Source: Chitinivibrio alkaliphilus ACht1 (GTDB lineage: Bacteria; Fibrobacterota; Chitinivibrionia; Chitinivibrionales; Chitinivibrionaceae). Taken from it: a stretch of DNA of 64,000 nucleotides. The notes under the pieces were generated by a model, which saw only the letters and a list, made by a program, of their open reading frames with translations, searched no databases and was not told where the DNA came from. The first letter of the stretch is position 1. The number at the start of each line of letters is the position of its first letter. The stretch is taken from NCBI RefSeq assembly GCF_000474745.1, contig NZ_ASJR01000007.1, forward strand, positions 1 to 64,000. The letters are read 5' to 3'. This document shows positions 44,722-53,919 of this stretch, one piece after another. The translations under genes and the position numbers were made by a program.

Positions 44722-46418
44722 GTGAAGCGCAACCAATACTAAAAAATTTCATTCGTGATATAGTTGCAGAGGATCTTGCAACGGGAAAACACTCAAAGAT
44801 TATTACCCGTTTTCCCCCCGAACCAAATGGGTACCTTCATATTGGTCATGCAAAATCAATTGTTCTTAATTTTACCATTGCTCGCGATTATAACGGGCAG
44901 TGTAACCTTCGTTTTGACGATACCAATCCTGAAAAGGAGAGCCTTGAATATATAGAATCTATTCAGCGTGATGTACAGTGGCTCGGCTTTGATTGGGGAG
45001 ATAATCTCTATTATGCCTCAGATTATTTTGATGTGCTGCATGATTATGCTGTGGAGCTTATTATGGCGGGTAAGGCCTATGTGTGTGATCTTTCTCCTGA
45101 GGAGATACGATCCTACCGTGGTACCCTTACAGAAGCGGGTAAGAATAGCCCATGGCGTGAAAGAAGTGTTGAAGAAAATCGTGCGCTTTTTGCACGTATG
45201 GTTGCTGGCGAATTTTCTCCGGGAGAAAAGGTGTTACGTGCCAAAATTGATATGGCTTCTCCCAATATAACCATGCGTGATCCTGTGATCTACCGTATTG
45301 CTGCAGTGCCTCATCATCGGGCGGGAGATACATGGAAAGTATACCCCATGTATGACTTTACCCACCCCCTTTCCGATGCACAGGAGGGAGTGACCCACTC
45401 CTTGTGTACCCTTGAGTTTGAGGATCACCGTCCACTCTATAATTGGTTAATCGAAAATCTCAATACGCCCGCTACACCGCGGCAGATTGAGTTTGCTCGG
45501 CTTAATTTAACATATACTGTCATGAGCAAGCGGAAGCTGTTACGCTTAGTTACGGAGGGCCATGTCGATTCGTGGGATGATCCGCGTATGATCACGATCT
45601 CCGGTATGCGTCGTCGTGGCTATCCTGCTGAAGCAATCATTGACTTTTGTCAGCGGATTGGCGTGGCAAAGCGCGATTCAATGGTTGATTTTGCACTGTT
45701 AGAGCATTGTGTTCGTACAGCCCTAAACAAAACTGCTCTGCGGTTTATGGGGGTGCTTGATCCGATAAAAGTAGTGATTGAAAATTATGATTCCTCTTCG
45801 GAAGAGTATCTATGCGGGGTGAATAATCCTGAGAATGAAGCTGATGGAACGCGGGACATACCCTTTTGCCGCGAATTGTACATTGAGCGGTCAGACTTCA
45901 TGGAAGATCCTCCAAAAAAGTTTTTCCGCCTTGCTCCGGGACGTGAAGTTCGACTTCGCTACGCGTATTTTATCACTTGTACTGATGTGCGAAAAGATGA
46001 ATCAGGAAAGGTTGTGGAGATTCGTGCCACCTATGACCCTGCAACAAAGGGAGGCAATGCCCCTGATGGACGCAAGGTGAAGGGAACGATTCATTGGGTA
46101 AGTGCTCGTCATAGTGTGGACGCAACAGTACGACTCTATGAAACGCTTTTTTCCGCTGAAAATCCTGATAAGGCGGCTGAGGATGGGAAAGATTTTACTG
46201 CCCATATTAACCCCAATTCGCGTACCACCGTTTCTGCAAAGGTAGAGCCGGCTCTTCTCAAGTTGGGGGGGGGGAAGACGTTTCAGTTTGAACGATTGGG
46301 GTATTTTATTGCTGATGAGCATGATTCATCACCGGAAAATCTTGTTCTAAACAGAACCGCAACACTACGAGACACTTGGGCCAAAATTCAGAAACAGCGT
46401 GGTCAAAAGAAAAAGTAG
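44718..46418 (+). CDS. glnS: Glutaminyl-tRNA synthetase
   Basis: The 566-residue class I enzyme charges tRNA-Gln directly. It shows the HIGH motif PPEPNGYLHIGHAKS, RFDDTNPEKE, the KMSKS-type VMSKRKLLRLV, and the beta-barrel anticodon domain (KGTIHWVSARHSVDATVRLYE). Its presence implies that glutaminylation does not depend only on GatCAB. GlnRS is patchily distributed in bacteria and usually regarded as acquired from eukaryotes. It is translationally coupled to gltX. Confidence 0.96.
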   Translation: MSEAQPILKNFIRDIVAEDLATGKHSKIITRFPPEPNGYLHIGHAKSIVLNFTIARDYNGQCNLRFDDTNPEKESLEYIESIQRDVQWLGFDWGDNLYYASDYFDVLHDYAVELIMAGKAYVCDLSPEEIRSYRGTLTEAGKNSPWRERSVEENRALFARMVAGEFSPGEKVLRAKIDMASPNITMRDPVIYRIAAVPHHRAGDTWKVYPMYDFTHPLSDAQEGVTHSLCTLEFEDHRPLYNWLIENLNTPATPRQIEFARLNLTYTVMSKRKLLRLVTEGHVDSWDDPRMITISGMRRRGYPAEAIIDFCQRIGVAKRDSMVDFALLEHCVRTALNKTALRFMGVLDPIKVVIENYDSSSEEYLCGVNNPENEADGTRDIPFCRELYIERSDFMEDPPKKFFRLAPGREVRLRYAYFITCTDVRKDESGKVVEIRATYDPATKGGNAPDGRKVKGTIHWVSARHSVDATVRLYETLFSAENPDKAAEDGKDFTAHINPNSRTTVSAKVEPALLKLGGGKTFQFERLGYFIADEHDSSPENLVLNRTATLRDTWAKIQKQRGQKKK

Positions 46419-46444
46419 CGCTTCAACCTACGGATTGTCTATGA

Positions 46445-46475
46445 CGGGAGGGCCCTTGGCCTTCCCGGTTTTTTT
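46445..46475 (+). terminator. Rho-independent terminator of gltX-glnS
   Basis: CGGGAGGGCC / GGCCTTCCCG is followed by seven T, 27 bases after the glnS stop. Confidence 0.92.
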
Positions 46476-46754
46476 AAAAAAATCTCCTTTGTTGTGCTGC
46501 CATGAGTGTATATTATTTGTGGGTATAACAAGGGTTTTCGTTACAGCGATATCCCTGAAGAAAATTGATATAACCGCATTTGTGGTTGTATATATGTGTT
46601 ATGTTTTGTTCATAACACCTCCTTTTTGTTAGCGTGAGGACATCGTTGTAAAAGACGATGTCCTTATTTTTCTCTGCCCTGTCTCCATGGGAAGTCGGTG
46701 ATATATTTTTACGCATTGAGAAATAGATAACCAGGAGGGGCCATAGAAGGGTCT
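46476..46754. other. Intergenic stretch before tamB
   Basis: About 280 bases hold no gene with family support. A perfect 10-bp hairpin lies at 46637-46671, and on the minus strand an AAGGAGGTG sequence precedes an ATG that opens only a four-codon frame. Confidence 0.5.
46637..46671 (+). terminator. Orphan terminator-like hairpin
   Basis: AGGACATCGT / ACGATGTCCT is followed by TATTTTTC on the plus strand. No protein gene ends just upstream, so it may end a small RNA or attenuate tamB transcription. Confidence 0.6.
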
Positions 46755-49700
46755 GTGCAGAGAGTATGGTTTCGCTTTTTATATCTACTCCGTTGGTTCG
46801 CCCTTGCCCTAATCTTTTTGGTTTTGCTTTCTCAGTATATTCTGAACCTCTCTGTGGTGCGAACGACGGTCTTAGAGCATCTTAACGAGACCCTTCCGGG
46901 AACTATTTCTTTTCGTGATCACTCCTTCTCTTTGCTGCGACGTTCCCTTACCCTGTACGATCCTGTTCTGCTACATCCAGAGGGAGATACCCTATTGAGT
47001 GCTGATACAGTGGGGGCATCCCTGCGTGTGCGGGGGCTCTTGCATAATACGGTACAAATTAATACGCTTCATTTGGGTGCCCCCCGTGTTACTCTTTCCT
47101 TTTGGGAAGATGGTTCTTCAACACTGTATGAGGCGCTTGGTATAGAACCGAAACAGGATGATCCAGAGCAAGAGGGGTTGCATGTTCTTCTTCGGCAGGG
47201 GACTGTTACCCGGGGAAGACTCTCTCTTGCTTACGGGGAGAGTTCCCTGTCTCTGCAAAATCTATCAGCACAGGTCTACGCAAATTCACGGGATATGGAC
47301 TTCTCTGGAACCATCTCCCTGAAAGATATGGACTTGCATCACGGAGAATACACGATTCTCCTTGACAGTCTGTACATGGCAGGAGATATGGTCGAGAAGG
47401 AGATTTCTCATTTTCACTTTTATGGTCGTGAACAGGATAATTTTATTTCTCTGATGGGGGATCTCTCCGGTGTTTTTACGTCGCAAACGCCCCGGGGTGA
47501 GCTTTTTGCAGAAACATCTCTACAGCACTCATTTATAGATCCTTTTTTGTCTCAAAATATTTTTGAATCCATTGATATAAGCCTCTCCGCAGAGGGGAGT
47601 ATCCCACGCTTAACCGGGGCTCTGGATGTGGCGATGCGGGGCACCGCAGAAAGTGATATAGATACCGCTCATATACAGGGACATCTTGCGGAGTCTGTAT
47701 TTACGGTGGAGCATCTCTGGGGGCAGTTTTTCTCAGATCTTTTCCTAACATCAGAGGGCACGGTTTCTCTTTCTGGATCGCGTTCTTGGCCCGGTGATTT
47801 TTCTGATATGGGATCCATTGCAGAACTGCTCACATGGGAATTTCAGGGAAGAGCCACCGATTCGGCACAACGGCCCGTAACGCCCGACCTCACCCTCTCT
47901 GAGTCAGCCTTGGACTTTACCCTTGCAGGGCAGGGCACATCCTTTCCACAGATGAGCGCACAGACAGCTCTGAGGGGCCGAACCACTCTTTCCTCTCATG
48001 ATGGCACTCAGCAGGATATTCAGATTACTACTGCTCTTGATAAGCAGGGGAGTCGGGTGGAGATTGACTCTGCGGATATCAGGTTCTCTTCCGCAGCGAT
48101 TGGTCTGGGGGGATCGGTGGACCTTGCTCGGCATGAGCTTGATATCAAAACAACCCTTTCCACCCTTATTATTGAAGAACACCTTCCCTTTCTGACCGAT
48201 TTTGGACCCCTTTTCGGCAGTGTCATGGGTGATCTAACCGTGCGTGGTCCTTGGAATTATCCCGAAGTGGTGGGAGTATTTACTGCCCATGGGCTTCAGT
48301 ATGATCGATACGGGGTTGATTTCGGTGATCTTGATTTTATTGCAGACTTCTCAACGGGAGAGGTGGGAGCAGATTTCCGCGTGCAACGGGACAGTACCTT
48401 TGCTGAGACCTCCGTGGGGGGGCAGTTTTTTACTTCCAAGGGGTTCTCCCTTCGCCCAGACTTTTCCTGGGATGCTTCCGTGGGAGGTGAAGTGTGGCTT
48501 GCTGATGTGAGTGACGATTTTTTGGACGGACGGGTTTCTTTTTCGGGGGAATATGGCGGTGTTGCCCTACGCGGTGATGGAGATGTACAGGTGGAAAGTG
48601 ACATGATTTCTACCCCCTGGATTACCCTCTATGATCTCTTTCTTCCCGTGCATATTTCTGATAACACCGTGGAGATTGCGGAGGGAACGGTGGTTCCGGA
48701 TTCTGCCGGTACGGTGGCTTTTTCCGGCACGGCGAACCTTTCTGGAGATGTGGCGGGGCGGGTGTGGTCTGAGTCATTCTCCCTTGGTGCGCTCTCGGTG
48801 GTTTCAGAGCTTCCTCTCTGGGCAGATCTTTCCTTTGATCTGCTGGTGGATTCCACCTTGGATGACCCTTATTTTTCCCTCAATGCTGATGCTGCTGATA
48901 TTCGTGTGCATGATGTGTCAATTCCGCAGAAAATGTCTCTGGCCCTTGGGGGAACGCGGGATACCCTGACGTACAATCTCACGGGCCCTCTCTCTCTGTC
49001 TGGGGGGTATACTCCGGAAGGCTCCTTTTCTCTTGCAGCAAATATTGATACCTTTTCTCTCAATGAACTCCTTGCGGTGTATGGTGCCTCTGCTTTTCAC
49101 GGCAATATCTCTGCGTCGGTTGAAGCACGTGGAAGAGAGCATTCCCTCACGGATGCCTCCGTGGAAATCGGGGCTCTTCGCTTGTTTCATAAAGAGCAGG
49201 AAGAGCGAAATATCCCAGATCTCATACGGGTAGAAAACCAACATCTTTCCTATGCCGCAGACACAATTTTCTGGGATGATTTTCATCTCCGTCTTGATAC
49301 GACTTCAGACCTCTACCTTTCAGGCATGGCTGCCATGCCTGGAGATATTCGTGTCCGTAGCCACGGGGAGATTCCCCTCTCATTGGTGCGCCAGTTTGAT
49401 ATGGCAGAAGTAGACTCGTTGCGGGGCAGCCTTGCCGTTGATGTGACAAGTCGGTTTGATGGGACAACCTTTGGTTTTGACGGTGATATCCTCGGTGAGG
49501 ACATCTCCTTTTTTATCCCCTACACAAATCAGCGGGTTCACTCACTTCATACGGAGCTGCAGTTTCGTCATACCGGAGAGGTACTCTCTGATATTCATGG
49601 AAGAATTGGTCGTAATGGCGTATTTTCCCTGGGTGGTACTGCTCAGTATGAGGGGATGCGTATGATGAGCGGTGGCTATGATATCCGAGCTCGATCAATT

Positions 49701-50618
49701 CCCTTGGTTGTGCCCGGGGCAGCAGAGGTGGTAGTAAATACCCAGAGTAGACTCTCCTTTGATCGCGGACGCATGAGTCTTGCAGGAACAATTGATTTGC
49801 TGGAGGGGTATTACTTTGAAGATATCGATTTTACGGCGCCTCGCTATGAGGATGAACTTGCCCACGGCCCTCGTGATATGGCCGATGAAGGACGAGGACT
49901 CATGGATATCGATTTACGTATTATTCCCCGGCGAAATTTCTATGTTGACAACAATATTGCCTTTTTAGAAATACGGCCGGATATTACCATTCGTGGGACA
50001 GAGCGCTCCCTTGCCGCAGAAGGAACCGCAGAAATTATTCAGGGAGATATTTCATACTATAACCGAACCTTTAATATTAAGGAGGGAACCCTTACCTTTC
50101 TTGATCCCCATCGGTTACACATGGATGTTGATATTACGGCTGTATCCTACGTGCGGGATTATATGATAACCCTGGAAGTCAGTGGAGACCCGGAGGAAGA
50201 GCTTGATTTTTCTCTTCGCGGTGAAAGCCGGGATGGACGAACGATACAGGATATGGATGTCTTTTCTCTTTTGCTTACGGGATTCACCACAGCGGAGCTA
50301 CAGAGTGATGATGTGGGGGTTCGTGAAGCCTTAATACGTCAAATTCAGGATATGGTGAGTTCCATGGATAATCCCTATATGGGGCTCGAAAATATTACCA
50401 TTGTTTTTGATAGTGAACGCGGGGGTACGGCCTTTACCCTGAGTGACGATCTTACCCGTCGTCTTTCTACGAAGGTTGATTTTGATATTGCCCGGGGAGA
50501 AACATATACGCGCGCAAGCTTTATTCTGCGGGTTTTGGAGAATATCTCCGTTTCAAGTTTTACCGATACTGAAGGTCATTCAGGAGGGAGTGTCCGTTTT
50601 GAATTTGAACGTCGTTAA
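46755..50618 (+). CDS. tamB: TamB-like translocation and assembly protein
   Basis: The 1287-residue protein has an N-terminal membrane anchor (LLRWFALALIFLVLLSQYIL) and a very long, repetitive beta-strand body typical of TamB/AsmA-like lipid-transfer and assembly proteins. The last 250 residues show the conserved TamB C-terminal domain, including LSFDRGRMSLAGTIDLLEGYY, AEGTAEIIQGDISYYNRTF, MDVDITAVSYVRDYMITLEV and the QDMDVFSLLLTGFT segment. It spans the periplasm and works with an Omp85 partner. The GTG at 46755 has an AAGGG site. Its 3' end overlaps the Omp85 gene by about 29 bases, a direct sign of partnership. Confidence 0.9.
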   Translation: MQRVWFRFLYLLRWFALALIFLVLLSQYILNLSVVRTTVLEHLNETLPGTISFRDHSFSLLRRSLTLYDPVLLHPEGDTLLSADTVGASLRVRGLLHNTVQINTLHLGAPRVTLSFWEDGSSTLYEALGIEPKQDDPEQEGLHVLLRQGTVTRGRLSLAYGESSLSLQNLSAQVYANSRDMDFSGTISLKDMDLHHGEYTILLDSLYMAGDMVEKEISHFHFYGREQDNFISLMGDLSGVFTSQTPRGELFAETSLQHSFIDPFLSQNIFESIDISLSAEGSIPRLTGALDVAMRGTAESDIDTAHIQGHLAESVFTVEHLWGQFFSDLFLTSEGTVSLSGSRSWPGDFSDMGSIAELLTWEFQGRATDSAQRPVTPDLTLSESALDFTLAGQGTSFPQMSAQTALRGRTTLSSHDGTQQDIQITTALDKQGSRVEIDSADIRFSSAAIGLGGSVDLARHELDIKTTLSTLIIEEHLPFLTDFGPLFGSVMGDLTVRGPWNYPEVVGVFTAHGLQYDRYGVDFGDLDFIADFSTGEVGADFRVQRDSTFAETSVGGQFFTSKGFSLRPDFSWDASVGGEVWLADVSDDFLDGRVSFSGEYGGVALRGDGDVQVESDMISTPWITLYDLFLPVHISDNTVEIAEGTVVPDSAGTVAFSGTANLSGDVAGRVWSESFSLGALSVVSELPLWADLSFDLLVDSTLDDPYFSLNADAADIRVHDVSIPQKMSLALGGTRDTLTYNLTGPLSLSGGYTPEGSFSLAANIDTFSLNELLAVYGASAFHGNISASVEARGREHSLTDASVEIGALRLFHKEQEERNIPDLIRVENQHLSYAADTIFWDDFHLRLDTTSDLYLSGMAAMPGDIRVRSHGEIPLSLVRQFDMAEVDSLRGSLAVDVTSRFDGTTFGFDGDILGEDISFFIPYTNQRVHSLHTELQFRHTGEVLSDIHGRIGRNGVFSLGGTAQYEGMRMMSGGYDIRARSIPLVVPGAAEVVVNTQSRLSFDRGRMSLAGTIDLLEGYYFEDIDFTAPRYEDELAHGPRDMADEGRGLMDIDLRIIPRRNFYVDNNIAFLEIRPDITIRGTERSLAAEGTAEIIQGDISYYNRTFNIKEGTLTFLDPHRLHMDVDITAVSYVRDYMITLEVSGDPEEELDFSLRGESRDGRTIQDMDVFSLLLTGFTTAELQSDDVGVREALIRQIQDMVSSMDNPYMGLENITIVFDSERGGTAFTLSDDLTRRLSTKVDFDIARGETYTRASFILRVLENISVSSFTDTEGHSGGSVRFEFERR

Positions 50619-51669
50619 GGTTCTTCTCTGCCTTCCCGTGTTTGTCCTTGGGCAGCTGCGCATTGATTTTGATGAAGCCGTGGGAGATACAACCTTCTAT
50701 AGAACCGTGGCAGAGGACTTTTTTCGGCGTGCTGCAGCAGCAGAAGCAGATGTGGCAGATTCCTATGCCAAGGGAGTCTCTTTTTTGGAACGAAGTGGCT
50801 TTTATGAAATTATAGATACGGTGCGAAGTACTGAGGAATTTTCCGTGCTTCTCACTCCCACCTTTGTGCTGTCGGAGATACAGATACGTGGGGCTGCACC
50901 GCTCTTTGAAAGCGATATTCATTCTGCCTTCTCTCTCAGTGTGGGAGATCGTGTCACTGCGGAAAGTATCCAGGAGGAAGTGGAGTCCCTTGAGGAAGAT
51001 CTGGAAGATCGATTTGGTCTGATTTCCCCACGAGTTGAAAGCCGCATTGTATACGATATGAACGAGGGTACTGCAGATCTTGAGCTGCGTATTTCCCGCG
51101 AAGGAATTTACCGCATAGAAGATATTCGCATTGCGGGAAATGGGCGATTTACGGATCGTCGCCTCCGTACGGTGAGCGGGCTCTGGCGCGATCGCGGGGG
51201 GCATCTCTTTGTTGAGGAGATAGAACAGAAAATTCGTTCTATACAGGAGTATTACTATTCACGGCAGTACCCCGAAGCGCAGGTTGAGTGGGAATATGAT
51301 TTTGATGAGGAGGCGCAACAGATTATCCTCAATATCACCGTTGATGAAGGACCGCGCTATGATATTGACTACTCCGATGTTGCTCCCTTACGTCGAAGAC
51401 GGGTGCGTACCGCCCTTGATTTTTCCAATCAGGGAAATCGGAATGATTTTACCCTCAATCGGGTTCTGTTCAATCTTCGCCGGGAACTTCGCTCCATGGG
51501 ATATCAGTATGGAACGGTTGATTTTGAAGACTCTTTATATACCTCGTCTCGGGGAGATTCCATTCGGGAGATATCCCTTCGTGTTGACACGGTTGAAGCG
51601 CGAACCCGCCTTGAACTCATTCATTTTGAGGGAAATGAATACTTTTCAGAACGCGCTCTGAAAAAATGA
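50590..51669 (+). CDS. Omp85-family protein, N-terminal part (POTRA domains), frameshifted
   Basis: This 359-residue frame starts with GTG at 50590 inside the tamB end (AGGAGGG site; TTG at 50599 is an alternative), has a short signal-like segment (VVKVLLCLPVFVLG), and then POTRA-type repeats (for example VLSEIQIRGAAPLFESDI, YRIEDIRIAGNGRFTDRRL, LELIHFEGNEYFSERAL). It ends at TGA after an A6 run (51661-51666). Removing one A joins it in frame to the next ORF, which continues the POTRA series and the barrel. Together they form a TamA/BamA-like protein of about 915 residues. Confidence 0.8.
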   Translation: MSVLNLNVVKVLLCLPVFVLGQLRIDFDEAVGDTTFYRTVAEDFFRRAAAAEADVADSYAKGVSFLERSGFYEIIDTVRSTEEFSVLLTPTFVLSEIQIRGAAPLFESDIHSAFSLSVGDRVTAESIQEEVESLEEDLEDRFGLISPRVESRIVYDMNEGTADLELRISREGIYRIEDIRIAGNGRFTDRRLRTVSGLWRDRGGHLFVEEIEQKIRSIQEYYYSRQYPEAQVEWEYDFDEEAQQIILNITVDEGPRYDIDYSDVAPLRRRRVRTALDFSNQGNRNDFTLNRVLFNLRRELRSMGYQYGTVDFEDSLYTSSRGDSIREISLRVDTVEARTRLELIHFEGNEYFSERALKK

Positions 51670-51670
51670 G

Positions 51671-53335
51671 ATGGTCCTGACGCCGCATACCCGTAGAATT
51701 GGACGTGATGGCCATGCTGCGTACACTCCCCTTCGTGCAGCCAACGATATGCAGCGTGTACGAGATTTATATCTTCGTGCGGGGTTTTTAGGAGCCGAGG
51801 TAACCTATGAAACAGATTATTTATCGGATACGGTGGTTGCCCTCAGTATTTCCATTCGAGAGGGCGAACAAACGTTCTGTGAGGATGTTCGTATATCGGG
51901 AATAGAGAATGACCAGGAAGAGGCTCTTCTTCCAAGCCCCCCGTGGGATATTTTCCATATCGATACAGTACGTGCATTTCGTGAAACCCTGCTGGAGGAG
52001 TACCGGGAAAAGGGGTATCCCTTTGTTGATGTGGGATATCGGCTCCATTTCAATGAAGATAGCTCTTCCGTATCGGTGGAATATCTTTTAGACCCTGGCG
52101 ATAGCGTTCGCGTACAGGGCATCCATTTTTCTGGAAATTTGAAGACGAACGAGGCATTTCTACGCCGTATCCTCTCTATTGAGGAGGGGGATGTTTTCTC
52201 ACGTCGGGAATTAAGTCGTGGGGTTCGTCGTTTACGGACAATACGCTCCTTTTCTTCTCTCACATATAGTATTGTTGCCTTGGAAGAGGGGTATGAAGAG
52301 GTTGATATTATCTTTTCTCTTACGGAGTCACGCCCCTATAGTGCAGAGGTGGGCCTTGCTTACGATACATATAACTCCTTTAACGTGTCCCTGCGTGCGC
52401 AAAACCGAAACTTTCTACAACGAGATCGACATCTCGGGGTTCGTGGCATGGTCACGGCACAACGGGAGGGAGAGGTGGAACTTACCTTTGCAAACCCCCA
52501 TTTCCTGTATCGCGAGATTCGGGCAACCTCGTCACTCTATGGGACCTATGGACTCCAGGGAAGTGTGGAAAACTATGCAGAAATTGGGAATATTTACAGT
52601 TTGCACTGGCGTATGAGTGAGGCGATTCAGGCAACGGCGTCGCTTTCCTTTGAGGCACGGGATATTCGTAATACAGAGGCGGTACGAAACGCTGCGCAAA
52701 TATCAACTATTCTCTCCTATGATAGTCGAGATAGCTTTCTTCGTCCCCGGCGGGGCTCCTTTTTTCGGGGAGAGGGAGAGCTTTCCTATGGCTTTTCCTA
52801 CGAGGTGGATAATTTTGTACGTGCCCGTGGAGAGTTTCGTACCTACGTAACCCCCGTAAGCGCCTTTACCTTTGCCGGTCGTTTCGGAGGAGGAGTGGTT
52901 CATAATTATACTCCCGCCCTCGATACAATTCAGCGTGACCAGCTCTTAACCTTGGGGGGGGTGAGCAGTGTTCGTGGGTATGAAGAGGGGATGCTCTTTT
53001 TTGAAAGCAGCCACGAGGATGAGTCGGTAGAGCATGCTCCCCTGGGAGGATATGCTGCTCTTTTCGGAAATATTGAAGCTCGTATTCCCCTTATTCTCTC
53101 CTTTGAAGCAAATACCTTTTTTGATGTGGGGCTCCTGACGGATCAAAGCGATTATACCTTTTCCGAGACTCCACGGGGTGCTTATGGTGGAGGGGTACGC
53201 TATGTAAGTCCCCTTGGTGCTATTGGAGTTGTGTATGCCCAGAAGGCCTCCTTTGGCTTTGATGATGAGGTGGCAAAACAATATTACGAAGAAAACCCCG
53301 ATATGTGGATCTTTTCAATTAACTATACGTTCTAA
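51671..53335 (+). CDS. Omp85-family protein, C-terminal part (POTRA plus beta-barrel), frameshifted
   Basis: This 554-residue frame continues the POTRA repeats (ALSISIREGEQTF, VRVQGIHFSGNLKTNEAFL) and then the 16-strand barrel of Omp85 proteins: YDSRDSFLRPRRGSFFRGEG, the loop-6 motif SVRGYEEG, and a C-terminal strand ending in Phe (MWIFSINYTF) as needed for outer-membrane insertion. The internal ATG at 51671 is probably not a true start, since the sequence is in the middle of a POTRA domain. It lies directly downstream of tamB, so a TamA role is likely; BamA cannot be excluded. Confidence 0.85.
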   Translation: MVLTPHTRRIGRDGHAAYTPLRAANDMQRVRDLYLRAGFLGAEVTYETDYLSDTVVALSISIREGEQTFCEDVRISGIENDQEEALLPSPPWDIFHIDTVRAFRETLLEEYREKGYPFVDVGYRLHFNEDSSSVSVEYLLDPGDSVRVQGIHFSGNLKTNEAFLRRILSIEEGDVFSRRELSRGVRRLRTIRSFSSLTYSIVALEEGYEEVDIIFSLTESRPYSAEVGLAYDTYNSFNVSLRAQNRNFLQRDRHLGVRGMVTAQREGEVELTFANPHFLYREIRATSSLYGTYGLQGSVENYAEIGNIYSLHWRMSEAIQATASLSFEARDIRNTEAVRNAAQISTILSYDSRDSFLRPRRGSFFRGEGELSYGFSYEVDNFVRARGEFRTYVTPVSAFTFAGRFGGGVVHNYTPALDTIQRDQLLTLGGVSSVRGYEEGMLFFESSHEDESVEHAPLGGYAALFGNIEARIPLILSFEANTFFDVGLLTDQSDYTFSETPRGAYGGGVRYVSPLGAIGVVYAQKASFGFDDEVAKQYYEENPDMWIFSINYTF

Positions 53336-53378
53336 GCATGGGTAATCCGGTGTATTTGATATTAGTTACATTTAGAGC

Positions 53379-53807
53379 TCATACAAAGAAGTATTTAGTT
53401 ATTAGGAGATTGATAGACTTTGTAGAGAATGTCTCTATATGCCGCACAAACAAGTATGCAACTATTGCTCCGCAAGTTAATGGAGGTAAGATAATAAAGA
53501 AAAACTTACCTGTAAGTGTACTCAAGGCCACATCAGATAATAGTGAACTCAAAATAGCACCTACGCCCAGAGATGAAAAAGCCAGTAATATTTCAGCCCA
53601 AGGAAATGAGCTAGCTCTTAAGGTAGTAAGTTTCTCACGCCATCCTTTAAGCGCGGATGCCCTAATGGTAATCATAAAGTCTTTTTTTTCTTTATCCGGC
53701 GTAACAACCGAATAAGAATGGTTGACCTTCATATCAGCACCATCAGTCTCTGCCTTTATATCGGCAGCAGGAAATGATGTAGTATTGTCAAAATCTTCCG
53801 GATTCAA
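53379..53807 (-). CDS. Small two-helix membrane protein in an integron-like cassette
   Basis: The 142-residue protein has a polar N-terminal half and two predicted transmembrane helices at about 70-91 (AEILLAFSSLGVGAILSSLL) and 101-121 (KFFFIILPPLTCGAIVAYLF). I do not recognise a family. It starts 26 bases after the attC-like site, with an AAGGAG site before the ATG, as expected for the second cassette of an array. No attC-like structure follows its stop; the end lies close to the Omp85 stop on the opposite strand. It may be a truncated cassette. Confidence 0.65.
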   Translation of the reverse strand: MNPEDFDNTTSFPAADIKAETDGADMKVNHSYSVVTPDKEKKDFMITIRASALKGWREKLTTLRASSFPWAEILLAFSSLGVGAILSSLLSDVALSTLTGKFFFIILPPLTCGAIVAYLFVRHIETFSTKSINLLITKYFFV

Positions 53808-53832
53808 TCATTACTCCTTATTTTGCTTGCAA

Positions 53833-53919
53833 CCTTAACGCCTCGCATCACCGGCAACAGAATGCAGAGCCATGATCGAGCGCCGCTTTTTGCTGCGCGA
53901 GTGCATGCAAGTGTTAGCC
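53833..53919 (-). other. attC-like recombination site
   Basis: On the minus strand this 87-base segment starts with GGCTAAC, which contains the stop codon of the upstream gene, and ends in GCGTTAAGG. The ends form an imperfect palindrome: TAACACTTGCATGCAC against the reverse complement TAACGCCTCGCATCAC, with single extra bases as in attC sites. The next gene begins just after it. Confidence 0.6.
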
